Assembly (NCBI RefSeq): GCF_022605725.1
Contig: NC_065549.1
Location: 18,009,614 to 18,073,613 of the forward strand
DNA from: Anthonomus grandis grandis
Taxonomy: Eukaryota > Arthropoda > Insecta > Coleoptera > Curculionidae
Length of the DNA stretch: 64,000 nt
Direction: 5' to 3'
The notes below the pieces were generated by a model. The model was not told the origin of the DNA, did no database searches, and saw only the letters and a program-made list of their open reading frames with translations. Shown here in pieces: positions 1 to 12,434 of the stretch. Positions within the stretch are counted from its first letter, which is position 1. Every line of letters starts with the position of its first letter. A program made the translations under genes and the position numbers.

Positions 1-925
1 AAATCACCATTCCCGCATCAGCATCTGAATCCAGCTAAAAACGTTGCACCGTTTGTGTATATTATTAATGTTTTTAAGATTCATGACATGAACTAGGTAA
101 AAAACCGATGCAATAAGCACCAAAAAGTAAAAAAGTCTCTTTAACAAGTTGGTATTCAGAGATCGAAGTTATTTAAGAAAATTGTGATTAATAATCATTT
201 CGTATTTTCTTCCAGGCCGTTGAGAACCAAAAATTAACAGTTGATCATTGATCCATGATTAGTTGATCATTTATTTAACTTAACTTAACTGCCGGGAATA
301 AAGGAAATCATGTTTTACCAAGTAGAAGTATCAAATAAGTTCTTAGGTCATTTTTCTGTGTATGTATTCTGGTGTACAAGGCGTGTTATTCATATAGCAG
401 GAGAATCTTCCTAATTAGGCATTGCAATTACGCAAAGCTCTATAGCGCCCCAATATTGTTTCCTGCTTCTTCAAGATTAAGAATGGTTGCAAACTGCAGA
501 CAAACTACCCAAGGTGGTCTTATAAACTGATTTTATACATACTTTAATCTTTAATCATAGAAAATCTCCAAAAACGTTATAGAAAACTAATTTTTTATTA
601 TAGTTTTTTCCATGAGCAAATCCTCTTTATGCAGAAATAGATATTATTTATATGAAAGAGCACAGTATTTTAAAAGCTTTTTAGTTAAACCCGATAATGA
701 TCCTTTAAAAAGAAAAATAGTAATTTAATTTCTGGCATCTCATATCTTATATCTGTTGGTTTCTCGCGATATTTGTGCTACTTTTAGTATTAAATTTGCA
801 TACCAGAAATTTATTAAACGGAAATAGAACTTTCTGTGCATTTTGATCAAAGTTTACATAAAGTAGACAGAGGTTGAAACATCGAAAATATAGTTCACAT
901 GCTATTTTTAGTTCAACTGTTTTTT

Positions 926-2152
926 ATACAGGATGAGTCGAGAAAAACGCGCCAAACTTTAGGTGAATATTGCGTACGTGAGAATAATTTTACACAGTCT
1001 TTGGGTTCTTATACGATTTTCATTTGTTTTCACAATTTAGCATAATTACAAACAAACAATATTTCCTATATATTCATGATTTTAATTAGAGTGCTGTTTT
1101 AACAAATCTTCAAAAATACTGTCAACCCTTATACACATTCTACTTCGACTGCGAAGGGCCCTTGTTGCTTTTCTAACTGATTCATGTCTTTCTTTGACAA
1201 ATAGTGCCACATTTCTAATGCGTCAAATTAAGGCTTCCGAATGGCGACTTCTATTTTGTACACGTTTATGGCACGCACAAGGTTTGGAGATCTTGGAGGT
1301 CAACTAATAGGATCACCGCGACCAATCCATAGTTCTGAAAACTCTTCGTCCAAATATTGCTTGACCTGATGATCGCAATGCGCGGGAGCTCCATGCTACT
1401 GATAATGCATTTGCATTCTGATATTTAGATAGAGGTACTTGCTCTAATAAAGCTTTTAACTCATTTCACAAAAAAAAATAAGAAGCTCTCTCCTATGAGA
1501 TGATTTTCTAAAATGTGTGGGCCAATTAAATAACTACTGACTATACGACAAACGTTTACCGAAAACTTGTGCTGAAAATTAGTTACGAATGTTACGTGTG
1601 GATTTTCATCTGACCATACATGAGAGTTGTGCGTATTATTGATGCCAAATCTTCTACCAAATTCAGCATATTTTCTACTTCTTCTAAACCTTATCACTCA
1701 ACAAGTTCGTTCAGATGTTATGTTAGTACAGGGCAGAGTTCCGGTTTTATAAAGTTTGTTAAAAACTCTGATAAATATGTTTTTGTCTGGATTTCTCCGG
1801 TGTGAAAATTGTCGACGGTATTCTTGAACAGCAGCTATAGCATTCCCATAAAAGCCGTAAAGAAATACCATATTTGCATATTTTAAACTTAAATAGATGT
1901 GGGACGACTTTAATTGTACAAACTCGAAAATAAACGAGTCAAACACACTGACACTAACACATTCGGAACAACATGGATCAAACAGTCGGTACCTACCTGT
2001 GTGATAAGAAGCGGTAAACTATTTAAAACATTTTAATTACGTTATAATTTTACAAACAAATAATGAGAATCGGATGAGAATATCTAAGTTTTTAAAAATT
2101 ACTTTCAGGTGTACAGTACTCACCTGGAGTTTAATGCGTTCCTCCCGGCTAT
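926..2152 (-). mobile_element. Mariner-like DNA transposon relic with degraded transposase
   Basis: The minus strand between about 1990 and 1140 encodes disconnected pieces of a Tc1/mariner-superfamily transposase. The N-terminal helix-turn-helix part includes YANMVFLYGFYGNAIAAVQE, and the catalytic part includes HNSHVWSDENPH and SYLIGPHILENHLIGESF. Frameshifts and stops separate the pieces, so no active enzyme remains. Imperfect terminal inverted repeats are visible: about 937-977 pairs with the reverse complement of about 2111-2150, sharing cores such as AACGC and AAACT..AGGTGA (roughly 30 of 40 positions). The left end begins with ATACAGG, a common start for this insect family. The total of about 1.2 kb fits a mariner element. 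The family call rests on remembered motif similarity; the exact ends are approximate. Confidence 0.72.
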
Positions 2153-2159
2153 AATATAA

Positions 2160-4035
2160 ATAGTTGAATTCAGAAGATTACAAATTTGTATTATTTTATT
2201 ATATATATTTTTTTATTATAAAGGTTTTTATTTTTCAAATTAATTTTCATAATTATTTTTTACTTTTTTTTAAATTTAAAAGTTAAAATATGTGACCTGG
2301 TTTATGAAAAGAGGGCTTAGATATGATAAAACCGTCATTTACTTCATTTAACTTTTTCGCTAATTCGGAAAGAGTTTAAAACCCTCTTACATGGTGAAAA
2401 CCAGAAAATCGTAATTTCGAGAAAAGGTATGTTGTAGAAAATATACTGGATCTTATGCTTCGTAATTTGACTATTCTTTCTTTGTCTATATGTCTTCCTT
2501 GGGCAAGCCTCAAATAAACAGTTTCTAATTCGTCATTACACATCACTCTGGTTTCAATATGACTTTGTATTACTAATCGAGTTAATTTTTTGACAACTCT
2601 AAACAATTATTTCTCGTAGGTATTCTTGATAATTTTTTGTAGTATAATTGTTTGACATTTGGTATAACAACAGTTTTTGGAGAGAAATTTGTTTCCATAT
2701 CATCTTTTGAGACTCGAACTAAAAATCGAAATAAAAATAAACTACTTTTGTAGTTAATTTTTATCGTTATTCGAATGAACATCATCATCGGATCCATCAT
2801 TGTCTTTATCTTTTTCAGAAAAATATTTACTGTATACGTGACTAAACCTTTCATCAACGCTCATTGTTTATTATTTTGTGACTGCAAAAGACCAACAAAA
2901 ACGATTAAATTGGTGTAGTACCGCGAAAAAGACGGCCCGAGCGATAACAATGATAACATTTGCAAACTCACTTCTTCAGTATTCCTCGTTTAGTAATTCG
3001 AAAGTAACAACGTATGCAATTAAAGCTACGATAATATTTTGAGTAGAAACAACACGTGACGTCTTTGAAAATAGTTAGACACCAGTCAACATAAAGAAGG
3101 AGACAACTAATGAGAAACTGGCGAAAAGAATTGTCACATATATTAAATTAAAGTTCAATAAGGATAAAATTTTTAAAATTAATTTAAATGAATCAAATAT
3201 AAGAACGTTTTTCCCTTTTAGCATTGATTGGTAAAGTGAAATTTAATTTTAAGATCTCAGTATATAGGAAACATATAAGGTTTTATTCAAATATTATGAG
3301 AGTGTTTAACGGAAACAGTATGACTAAACATTTAGGCCTTTATGAAATTATTGATGCCATATCCCAAGAATGTCCCAATATTGTTATTGGGCTATTCTTT
3401 CTTAACTTTACAAGGACATCTGTTGACAATCGTGTCTTATCAGGGTACTTATATGACGAGTTTGTTATGGCAATTTATGGCATTACAAAATTTATCGTAT
3501 AATACATATTATAATATATATATTATAATAGTTTTACAAGGCTATATAGTTTTACAAGCTAAGATCTTTTTTTGAGTTTAATGTTTGTTAAGATACAAAC
3601 ACTAACAAACTCCATCAATATCCTGTATTTTCAATAATTAGGAACGTATACATATCCATATCCTATAATTTTTATCGAGTGACTAATGCCAAAATGGCTA
3701 TTTAAATTTTCTTCATTTAGATAAGTTTATTTGAAAATTGTAATAGATTATTGTAAGTAATGAACTATTTAGTCAATATTATTTTTTGCATTCTTATACA
3801 ATGTCTTGAAAAAGTGTACAATCAGTTTCCTATTTCAGAAACACATTTTCAAAATTTGCTTTAAGCTGAATATATTATAGGTATCGGATATTATAGGTAA
3901 CCTTTTTTATTCTAAAATACAACAAAATATATAAAACCTCGTACATTAAATAGATTTTTTCCAATATATAAATAACTAAACATAGCTTTTTGTGCCTGAC
4001 AAATATCAGAATCCTATGAAAAGCAAGATTAATGA
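2160..4035. other. Intergenic, no gene recognised
   Basis: This stretch is AT-rich and has no convincing coding exon. Two short minus-strand open frames (2376-2606 and 2582-2857) are lysine- and serine-rich and could be one decayed reading frame split by a frameshift near 2600. I do not recognise the product and see no splice context that would make them exons. Plus-strand frames at 3224-3575 look like chance. Confidence 0.5.
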
Positions 4036-4039
4036 CAAG

Positions 4040-4195
4040 TATCCAAAATAAATTGTCAACGACTACACCAGGACTTAGAGAAGCTTATGTGATCATCAGA
4101 AGCTTTTAAAAAGGGTCCTATGAATGATCCAAGTCTGGGACTCGAACCCAAGGCCACACGACTGTTACCCATTATACCCATCGATCCCTTTCAAG
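4040..4195 (-). repeat. tRNA-derived SINE-like sequence
   Basis: Read on the minus strand, 4149-4137 gives GGGTTCGAGTCCC, a textbook RNA polymerase III B box within a tRNA T-arm. About 30 bp upstream, 4180-4168 gives a TGGGTATAATGGG segment acting as an A-box-like D-arm. The acceptor stem does not close and the sequence runs on into an unrelated AT-rich tail. A tRNA-related SINE or decayed tRNA is therefore more likely than a working tRNA gene. Confidence 0.6.
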
Positions 4196-4199
4196 CTTA

Positions 4200-5285
4200 A
4201 AATGTTATATAAATATACATGTTTATTATGTGTTCAACCATAAAAGCTACAAAACGATAGTTAACATCCAATAAATTTTTATTTTTAAATTTAAACTGCA
4301 TATTTTTTTAATATTTTCGTATTTTTCTTTAATTCAACTTTTTTTAAGTTTTCTCTTTTAACCTTATATTTTCCTACGTGAATTCTTCAATTACTTGCTA
4401 GTTTGAAGTTTAACTTTTTTAATATGTAATTTTTGATTTTTCGTATCCCTAATTTCAATTTAAGCAGAATTATCAATAATAAATCTAAATAGAATACAAT
4501 TATATTTTTTTATTTCTCCAGCGGTTATATTAGATACTTCCTTCAAATATTTTTAATTATATTATATTTTTGGTACATAGTTGTCAATCATTCCAATCCT
4601 GCAAACATGATATAATCCCGGGTGTCTTATTCACCGCGCAAGGACAGAATCAAATGATTAACCTAACAAGAAGGTCACAAAATGGACGGTATTAACTATT
4701 AAGAGTCAACTGGTGTGCCGGGTTTAATTGACTATTTTTATTTATTCTTATTATCTACTATCTATTTCGACGTGTAGGAAGTGTGAAGGAACGTTCCTAG
4801 AACACACACGAGTGCGAGTACCATTGGTAAGTGGTGAGTGCCTATTCTTGTTGTCATGTGTATAGCGTACAAATGAAAACCTTCTTAATTATACAATCCA
4901 CTTAAAATTTTCAAACCATTGTGCGTTAAAATCTTATATATTTTAAACTTGCTCCTTGTACAGAAAAGTGCGGTGAAATTATTTGTACCTAGTACGGTTT
5001 AAATTCCATTTTCACTTTAAATTATCGGTAATTCATAGTTCCTGCTATATAATTTAATTGCGCAGGAAAGTTATGATGAAATTTTTAAATTACTTAGGTA
5101 TTAAATTCTAATAATATTCTATAATTTTTATGTCTTTTTAGCATAAACAGAAAATATATAGGACGTTCCATTCAGTTGGTGATAAAAGTCTAAAAGATGT
5201 TCCTCCAACAGGGCTTTGTTTCAAAGATATAAGATATTGAGTTTTTAACAACAAAGATCATTAAGAGTATTTAATAGAACTTGAG
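4200..5285. other. Intergenic, no gene recognised
   Basis: No coding sequence is supported here. The segment 4600-4860 is less AT-rich than its surroundings and contains a heat-shock-element-like cluster (GAAGGAACGTTCCTAGAAC at 4785-4803) followed by a GTAAGT splice-donor-like motif near 4829. It could be the promoter and untranslated first exon of an unseen gene, but no downstream exon was found. Confidence 0.35.
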
Positions 5286-5289
5286 TTTT

Positions 5290-5760
5290 TATTATCGAAA
5301 TATTTATTAGCATTTATATCGTAAAGTATAGAAATCTTAGGATATCTCGACCACAGTGGTCCTGTTTAACACTATTTTTGATCAATATATTGATTTCTGT
5401 TAGTCATACAGAAAGTTATTGGAGAAAAAAGATATAGACTAGACTTTTCTTTATTGCTTTCTTGAAGCTTCTTTCTTGTAAACGGAATAGATCTCGAGAT
5501 AACTTCACTTAGGTCATAGTCATCACGTTCGTCAAATATCTCAGTTTAAATTGGTAAAATAAAAAAATATTACGCAACAAACTTTTTATAGACTGGACTT
5601 TTCTCTATTGAAATATTTATTATCATTTTTCTGGTAAATTTACCGGATCTCGAGATATATCGGCTTTAAGTCACAGTGCCCTTCTCAAAATCATTTCTGG
5701 CCAATTTATCAGTTTCTAGTGATCAGAGAAAATTTATTTAAAATTATTAAATAAAAGTAT
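5290..5760. repeat. Diverged tandem (satellite-like) repeat, about 154-160 bp unit, three copies
   Basis: Three successive segments share the same order of landmarks. ATAGACTRGACTTTTCT occurs at 5433-5450 and 5587-5604, exactly 154 bp apart. Each is followed by TYTATTG and, in the first and third copies, by AAATATTTATTAKCATTT. A GATCTCGAGATA or GATATCTCGA core lies about 60 bp further in every copy (near 5340, 5492 and 5647). The copies are diverged, so the array is old. The outer limits are approximate. Confidence 0.65.
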
Positions 5761-5764
5761 ATTA

Positions 5765-8455
5765 AAACTATTTTCCAATCGTATCAAATCGTATTTTTTT
5801 CTCTTAAAATATCACTTTTCTAATTTAATATTTAAAGTAATAAAAACTGCTAGTACCTTTCTTAAAGCTGACCTTATCTAAACTATTTTCCTTTGGCTTT
5901 GGACTAGACTCCACAAAAGTCTGACAGGATACGGTGCACAATGTACCAGAACACATTCTTTTTATCAATTTTTTTTAAATAAAATACTCGAAAGATACCG
6001 ATAAAATTGCACTTTACTGTATCCGCTATCTACTTGCTTTAAACTGGCTGTAAAATGGTACTTGGTGCAGCGAACCATTAAAAGAAAAAGTTTGATTATA
6101 CATGTGTGGTTCTTGATACCAGAGCACCGGTCCCGATAGTAACATAAGAGAAATGCATTTATTAAATGAAAACAGATGGCTTGTTAATAGAAAATTCTAT
6201 TTAAAATTTCTTTTTTACTGCCGATAAAAATTATTTTAATAGTAAGTTACTCATCGATGAAGAAGAGCAAACCGTAAAATTATTAACTTTTCATCTCGCC
6301 CCAAACAATTTTTCTCATCTTTTGAATGGCCAAACCTCATGTTACCTTTTCGGCCAATTCCGTCTTTTAAAAATATCTTGAACCCTTTTCTAAATAAATA
6401 AAATAAGCCATTCTAGAACTCTAGGAGTAAATTAACCCTTAACGTTAGTTTTCCTCATTTCTGAAATACACAACTTTGTTGCAATTACATGCAGATGACA
6501 TCTGCCAGATGTGGACAAAGCGGCAAGCGGGAAAACAAGCTTATCAAGCAGCAATCTCAGTATCTCCACTTCAATTTTTACGTTTTAAAAGAAAAGTACT
6601 CCTTGAAACAGAATAGAAATAGACCTTACGTCAGTATTCATTCAAAACAAAATCTCAGGCAATTATAGGATTCAACCAAAACTTGATATTTAGTATGATA
6701 TTTCGTACAAAAACCTAAAATATCCTTCGTTTTAAAAACATTCTCACTTTAAGCAGTTTCCATACCGGTTCTTCATTTCTGGTAATAAACTAAATATTTT
6801 CTTTTCATTCCATTGTTTTAAAATAATCATGAATTTGGAAATAAAATGATGATATAGAAAAAAGACAGAAAAGTCTATTGTTCATTCCTAAATCTCCTTC
6901 TCAAGTTTAAATATTAAAAAAGATGGTGATAAAATGCTTTAGGCTGCAATTTAGAAATGAAATACTGATATATAGAAAAATATCTATTTTTCATTTACGT
7001 TTCCGGTATACTTAATTCTGGCATATTCTTTTAATGATTATCTCAATAATACGATCATAACATATTCTTCTCACTTGACTGAAATATGGTAGGGTGAAGG
7101 GCTGAAATATATATAGGTATAAATTCCTGGTACTATAATAATTTATTTATAAAGAATTTATAATGTATGGAGGCTTGCTTATCCACACTGAAGTTCCACT
7201 CTAAAGAGCACAACAAGCCTCATGGTATTATTTACTATAGAATATATGGTTTTTCTACTAACTATAATTGATTGGTTTTCTCAGCAGATTCTCATCAATT
7301 TAATGATATACATATTAATGAACGTTCTCACGATAAGATTCGAAATGTTTATTTTGCTTACGGTAACCAGGTTTTCAATGAAAGGAAAAAATTAAAATAT
7401 TTGATCTTTGTCTGAAAGTATAAATTCTGTGAGGGAATAAACAACCACTTTCAATTTGGTTTTGTACCAGGATTACGTTGACGTTCGTAGGTGGGTTTCT
7501 TCCACACCGATTTCTCGATAGAAAACAATTTGCTATTAATTTGTTTTGTGGGCATAACATTGTTAGTAAGATTATGAATTGAAAATATATGATTAATAGA
7601 TTTTATATCTACTGTCTTTGACTTTCATGTTAGCACCCTTAGAAAATCTAATTTAGCTCCATAATAATTGTTGACTCATATTTATATTAATTATATTTCA
7701 TGTCCTAAAAAATAATTAACAAACTGACTTACCTCTAGTAAGCCTTATCTCCAATAAGCCTTGACGTTCCATTTAACAAATCAGATGTGTTACACTATTA
7801 ACTTTTGTCTATGTTTCGTAATGTAATGTAACTAATCTTAAAATAATGCACTAAAATATTATCAAGAAATACATGGTGTGTTATCTCGAAAACTATAATT
7901 TCCTTAATAATAAGTTGTGCAAATATGCTATGTTGCAATTGTGATAATCACCATTTGTTATGCATCAAGATTATTATACTATTAGAAAATTAGGTTTTTT
8001 CGTTAAAAAAAAATATATATAATAAATGTATATAACAATATTGATTTACACTGGTGATGTGTACTAATACTCAATGTATTAGAAATTCAAATGTATTAAC
8101 TTAACAAGATTAAACTATTATTTTCTTTCTTTTTATGCAAAAGTCAACGATCGCCGAGGTTTTAAATTTCCAATAAGCTAAAACAGGCTAGCAAACTTTC
8201 ATCCGTATAACAATTTTACTTATTTTTCCGTTCCACGTGGTGAGCGCTATAATGACCATGTTCCTACAACGGTAATCTGTATTGTTTTCGTGTCTAATCA
8301 ATGTAAGCTTTCTTTAACCCCATTATAAATTTAATATTTATATATAACTACTTTTTGATATTCAACTACTTCTAGTATACACATGATACACGAACATTTC
8401 TTTTAGAGTAAAAATACGAGTCATGTAACATCTTTTCTCCTTTATTGTAAAAAGG
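5765..8455. other. Intergenic, no gene recognised
   Basis: AT-rich sequence with no supported gene, RNA gene or complete transposon. A minus-strand open frame at 7375-7560 has no recognisable domain and is probably chance. Confidence 0.45.
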
Positions 8456-8462
8456 GAGACAT

Positions 8463-8898
8463 ATACAGTGTGGCCCGAATTGGGTATTCATGTATGGGTA
8501 TCTTGGCAACTATAAGAGATAGAAAATTTGTTAAATTGGAGCAATTTTAAGATATTCAATTGCCAATCCAATGCCATCTTGAGAGCGATTTTATCTTTTT
8601 ACGTTTTTGAAATATTTTAAAAAAGTAAAAAGTTGGATTTTCGTAAAACTGCTGTATTTTTTTATTTTGAAATATTTTTAAAATCTGTAAATACATTATT
8701 GGGGCAACTTTTTACTAGCGATGTATGCCTGTGTTCATTTTTGACTTTTGATGTTTCTGTGATGAGATACCATCAACTTCCTTTTTTTTTCTTATAGCGG
8801 CCATTTTGTTTTTTTTTGCATAAATAAACAGAACATTATTTTGACGCTCTCTACAACCTCTCCAAGTTTGTTCCACTAAATATGAAAGACCCTGTATA
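8463..8898. mobile_element. Short non-autonomous repeat with ACAGKGT-type ends
   Basis: The left edge reads ATACAGTGTGGCCCGAATT. The right edge, read on the opposite strand, is ATACAGGGTCTTTCATATTT. Both resemble the ACAGGGTG termini of insect mariner-like elements and their MITEs. The ends match each other only over the first bases. The short minus-strand frame inside (8715-8906) shows no transposase motif. This is probably a non-autonomous or deleted element. Confidence 0.4.
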
Positions 8899-9789
8899 TC
8901 CATCAACGATATGTCTCCTTTGGGAATTTTAGTACTTCGGTTATTCTGCTGTACTGATTAAACCGACTGCTACACTAAAATCTTTCAATAAATTTGTAAT
9001 ATCCTGCCTATTTCGTAGCAGACCGGTTACCATAAAATATGGGGTGAAAACTATAAATAAATATTTCATCGATTTAGGATCCTTCAACAGTTTGACATTA
9101 AGGCCATTGATATAAATTTAAAAACAAATTTATTTTAATTATATAAAAATTTTGGGCAGTTTCTGCGGTTGAAATTAGAGTGCACTAAGAACAACTGAGA
9201 ACATTTTTAGTAATCATTAAAACACTCTTTTTTGTCTCTCTCTCTCTCTCTCACAGAGCACACATTTGCATATTTCTTGGCCAAATTTAATTTACATTTA
9301 ACTCAATCAATTTAAATCAATTTATGAGGTTCTACACAAAGTCGATGATAACTGATGTGGTGCATACCTTACTTTATAACACAGTCACTAGGCTTTCATA
9401 CCTTATAATCATCCCTGGTGTTAAATAAAACTTAAGTTCAGACGATATTATATTAATAATAAGTAACCAAACTATTGCGCTAGATTTGGTTTACTGGCTT
9501 TGCTAGGCTACTGCCACTACAAAATCGTTGAACCACACTACATATTGATAGATTGTAGTCACCTACCAAGTACACTTTCAATTCTGGATATTGGTAAATC
9601 ACTCGTAAATGAAGACTATAGTTCTTTCGAGATGAATGAGGGGTTATGTATACTGCACGAATTACGGATTTAGTAAAAGAAATTATTCAATTTAAAATGT
9701 CCATTTATTTAATTTTTCATAATGTGATTAATACTGTTGATAGGATTGGCAAAAGAGGAAATTGGTCGATAGTTTGTATAATTAATTAA

Positions 9790-10115
9790 GTATTGACACT
9801 TTTTCCTTATACAGAGGATCAAAGGAAAGAAACACATTACAAAGGTGTATTATTTCACCTTGGGGTCCTTCAAGAACTGCTGTCAAGCTGATACTATTCA
9901 AATAAACTTTACCAAGGCGTTGGACGGAGTTTCTCACAGCTTGGAATAATCGATATATAAACTCCAAAGCCTGGAAGTAGTGGTCCCCTAATCTCGGAGT
10001 TCGAGATTTACATGACTGGCACAATCAAATTGACAATTTTTACTCCAGTGTTACCCAGGTTCATTCTGGGTCCACTTTAATGATATACCGTCAAAGTGGG
10101 TGACTTGAAATCAGA
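9790..10115 (+). pseudogene. LINE reverse transcriptase fragment, degraded
   Basis: Joining two frames on the plus strand gives NFTKALDGVSHSLE followed by IYKLQSLEV. This corresponds to the YTDFSKAFDRVNHSLLL-type block of Jockey/R1-like reverse transcriptases, which carries the first catalytic aspartate. A second frame gives ISEFEIYMTG and FILGPL, matching the segment just before the QGS..GPLLF motif, and then NDIPS. Stops and frameshifts interrupt every frame. It is a short dead fragment with no visible ends, adjacent to the pogo-like element on its right. Confidence 0.55.
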
Positions 10116-11760
10116 GGGTGAAGTGAAAAAATTTACGCGGTCGGACGGATATTTAAGTTATCACCTAAATGCACGAGAGCACGCTGCATAGGCACTGCCG
10201 CGCATTTGACCTTGGTACATGTTTACTTTTAGGCTAAAACTTTTCGCGCCATCCTGAATTAGTGTGCTGTAGCCGTAGGTCAAAGTATCTGATAAAAATT
10301 TTTGATTTTGTGAACCTCTAGAACTTTTACTTCTGAGCCATAGTTGGAATTCAGTCAAAGGTATGAATTTTTAATATTAGATGGAAAAAATAGTTTTTTT
10401 GTCATCACAGTTTTCCTTTAAAAAATTATTTCACTGTTTTTTTTAATTTTTTTAACTTTTGGCTATATTTTTAGGGTGAATTGAAAAATCATGCCACAGA
10501 AATATTGGCGGACGGCGATATGTGAATTATACAATTGACAACCTAGAAAGTGCTTTAGCCGTAATTAGAGATGGGATGTCCTATTCCGAGGCTTCTCAAA
10601 CATATAACATTCCTTTGGTGACCCTATGAAGGAAGATTAAGAATAAACACCCGAAAAAGTTTGGGGGACAACCTGTAATTAAGTAAAAGAGAAGAAAATG
10701 CCATTGTAGCAGCTGTTGTTACGGTGGCAGAATGGGGCTATCCATATGAGAAGGAGGATATAAAATTATTAGTTAAAAACTGCTTGGATCGAGCCGGCAA
10801 ACAGGTGACCAAGTTTTCCAATAACATGCCTGGAAAAGATTGGTGCACGGACTTTCTTACAAGGCATAGAGATGTATTAAAGGTTCGTTTGGCTGAAAAT
10901 ATAAAAAGATCTAGGGCAGGTGTATCAAGAAAAGTTTTATATGCATATTTTGATAAATCGGAAGTTTCTCTCAAAGACGTACCACCAGAGAATTTAATAA
11001 ACTATGACAAAACAAATTTTGTTGATGATCCGGGAAGGCCTAAAGTTGTTATACGAAGAACTATGAAGCACGCAGAGAAAGTTTGTGATTCCACCAAGTC
11101 TGCCCACTCAGTCTTGTTCTCTGTAACAGCGGATGGACTTTTGTTACCTCAATACGTTGTCTACAAAGCTGAAAATTCGTGGTCCAATTGGACTCAAAGT
11201 GGCCCTGAAGGTTGTATTTACAACCGCAGCAAGTCTGGGTGGTTCGATCAAAGTTTGTTTGAGGATTGGTTCTTCAACATCATTGTTCCTTATTATAGAC
11301 ATCTAGATGGCCCAAAAGCTATCATTGGGAAAAATCTAGCAAGTCATTTGTCAGACGCTGTAATAAAAAAATGCAAGGAAGAAAATATTAGATTCATTTT
11401 CTTACCAGCAAACAGTACCCATTTGACACAACCCAATCACACAGACCAATCAAGATTGCCTGGCGACAGCAGCTAAAAAAATGGAAAATGTCAAATCCAG
11501 GTATGCTACAGAAAGATCATTTTCCCCGAGTTCTGAAAAGGACAATCAAATCGATTGCTCTCACAATTGGTAAAAATATCAAATCTGGATTTGAGGCTAC
11601 AGGTTTATATCCGCTTAACCGAGAAAAGGTCCTTGTTAAAGTCCCATCAGACGACAATGAGACTGACGTCAATAATAGTGTTACATCATTAGTTGCAGAG
11701 TCAGTTACATCTCTTTGAAGGAATCCAGATTTAAAGAACCGCGAGCCAAACAAATCAACT
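10087..11760 (+). mobile_element. Tigger/pogo-like DNA transposon, inactivated copy
   Basis: The element is defined by its transposase relic (10491-11718). A plausible left terminus near 10087 reads GTCAAAGTGGGTGACTTGAA, reminiscent of Tigger/pogo ends in insects. The right terminus is not recognisable and may have been lost where LINE debris begins at about 11800. The extent is therefore inferred. Confidence 0.6.
10491..11718 (+). pseudogene. Tigger/pogo-type transposase (HTH_psq + CENPB-type HTH + DDE_1), broken
   Basis: This transposase cuts and pastes its own element in the nucleus. An N-terminal psq-type helix-turn-helix is readable from 10510 (NLESALAVIRDGMSYSEASQ), although an early frameshift and two stops break it. 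A long open frame of 250 residues (10724-11476) holds the CENPB-like DNA-binding segment and the start of the DDE fold. The first catalytic aspartate is present in NYDKTNFVDDPG. The second site reads IIGKNLASH where the family has an aspartate (D to K). The third region stops being homologous after STHLTQP, and a small deletion plus frameshift has removed the QPLD block carrying the last acidic residue. The reading continues in another frame at 11488-11718 (KSGFEATGLYPLN), matching the usual C-terminus. Two of three catalytic residues are gone, so this copy cannot be active. Confidence 0.88.
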
Positions 11761-11799
11761 GTAAGAAATTGGTAGTGGTCATATAAGAGCAGGATTAAT

Positions 11800-12430
11800 G
11801 TGTAGACCTAGACGACTTCACACTCTGTCTCTCCTGATTCACGCTATTGGTCTCTCCAAGGGAAAAAATTATCCTTTCTTCATTCAAAAGAAACTTATTT
11901 GCACTAAGCCTGTAGTAAAGCCTGCCTATATCTGAGTTCGTGTAAGCTGCTGAATTGCCTGGTCAGGTGATCTCAATGACTGATATATTGGTGTCATCCG
12001 CAAAAGCGTGAATTTTTCATTTGTAGAGTTGATTGGAAAATCATTGTCATAGATCAGAAATAAAATAGAGCCATGGTTGGAGCCTTGATGGGGTATTCAT
12101 ATATGCATATCTCTTTCTGCAGAATACTCCCACCCACCCTTGCTGGTATTTGTTTTCCAGATATGAATTTAAAAGCGGAATACTGTTTTGGCTAAAGTAA
12201 TAGTATGGCAGTTGACTAAGCAGTAGATGCTTTTCTTAAGTCGCAAAAAAGATCCTTATTAGTATCTGAATTAAAATCTATTAATATCTTATATTTTATT
12301 AATATCTTATAATGCCTAGTGTTCTGTTCTTTTATGCTCGGAATCCAAACTGGCTTTCAGCAAAGCATTTGCTAATTTAATATCTAATATCAACCTCGCT
12401 ACCCTATACTTCTCAAAAATCTTTAATTGG
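11800..12430 (-). pseudogene. LINE reverse transcriptase fragment, heavily degraded
   Basis: On the minus strand, scattered frames recall a Jockey/CR1-like reverse transcriptase in the correct order. FCDLRKAS stands for the FCDLSKAFD block. It is followed by SIPLLNSYLENKYQQ, then QGSNHGSILFLIYDNDF for the QGS..GPLLFLIYINDL block, then FADDTNISVI for the catalytic FADDT motif. Many stops and shifts separate these, so the copy is old. It abuts the pogo-like element to its left. Confidence 0.55.
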
Positions 12431-12434
12431 TAAT

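Noticed and set aside
4137..4180. Functional tRNA gene on the minus strand
   Set aside because: Box A-like and box B sequences are present, but the acceptor and D stems do not pair and the flank continues as repeat-like sequence.
9235..9252. CT dinucleotide run as a regulatory GAGA-type site
   Set aside because: It is a simple 18-bp microsatellite with no nearby gene.
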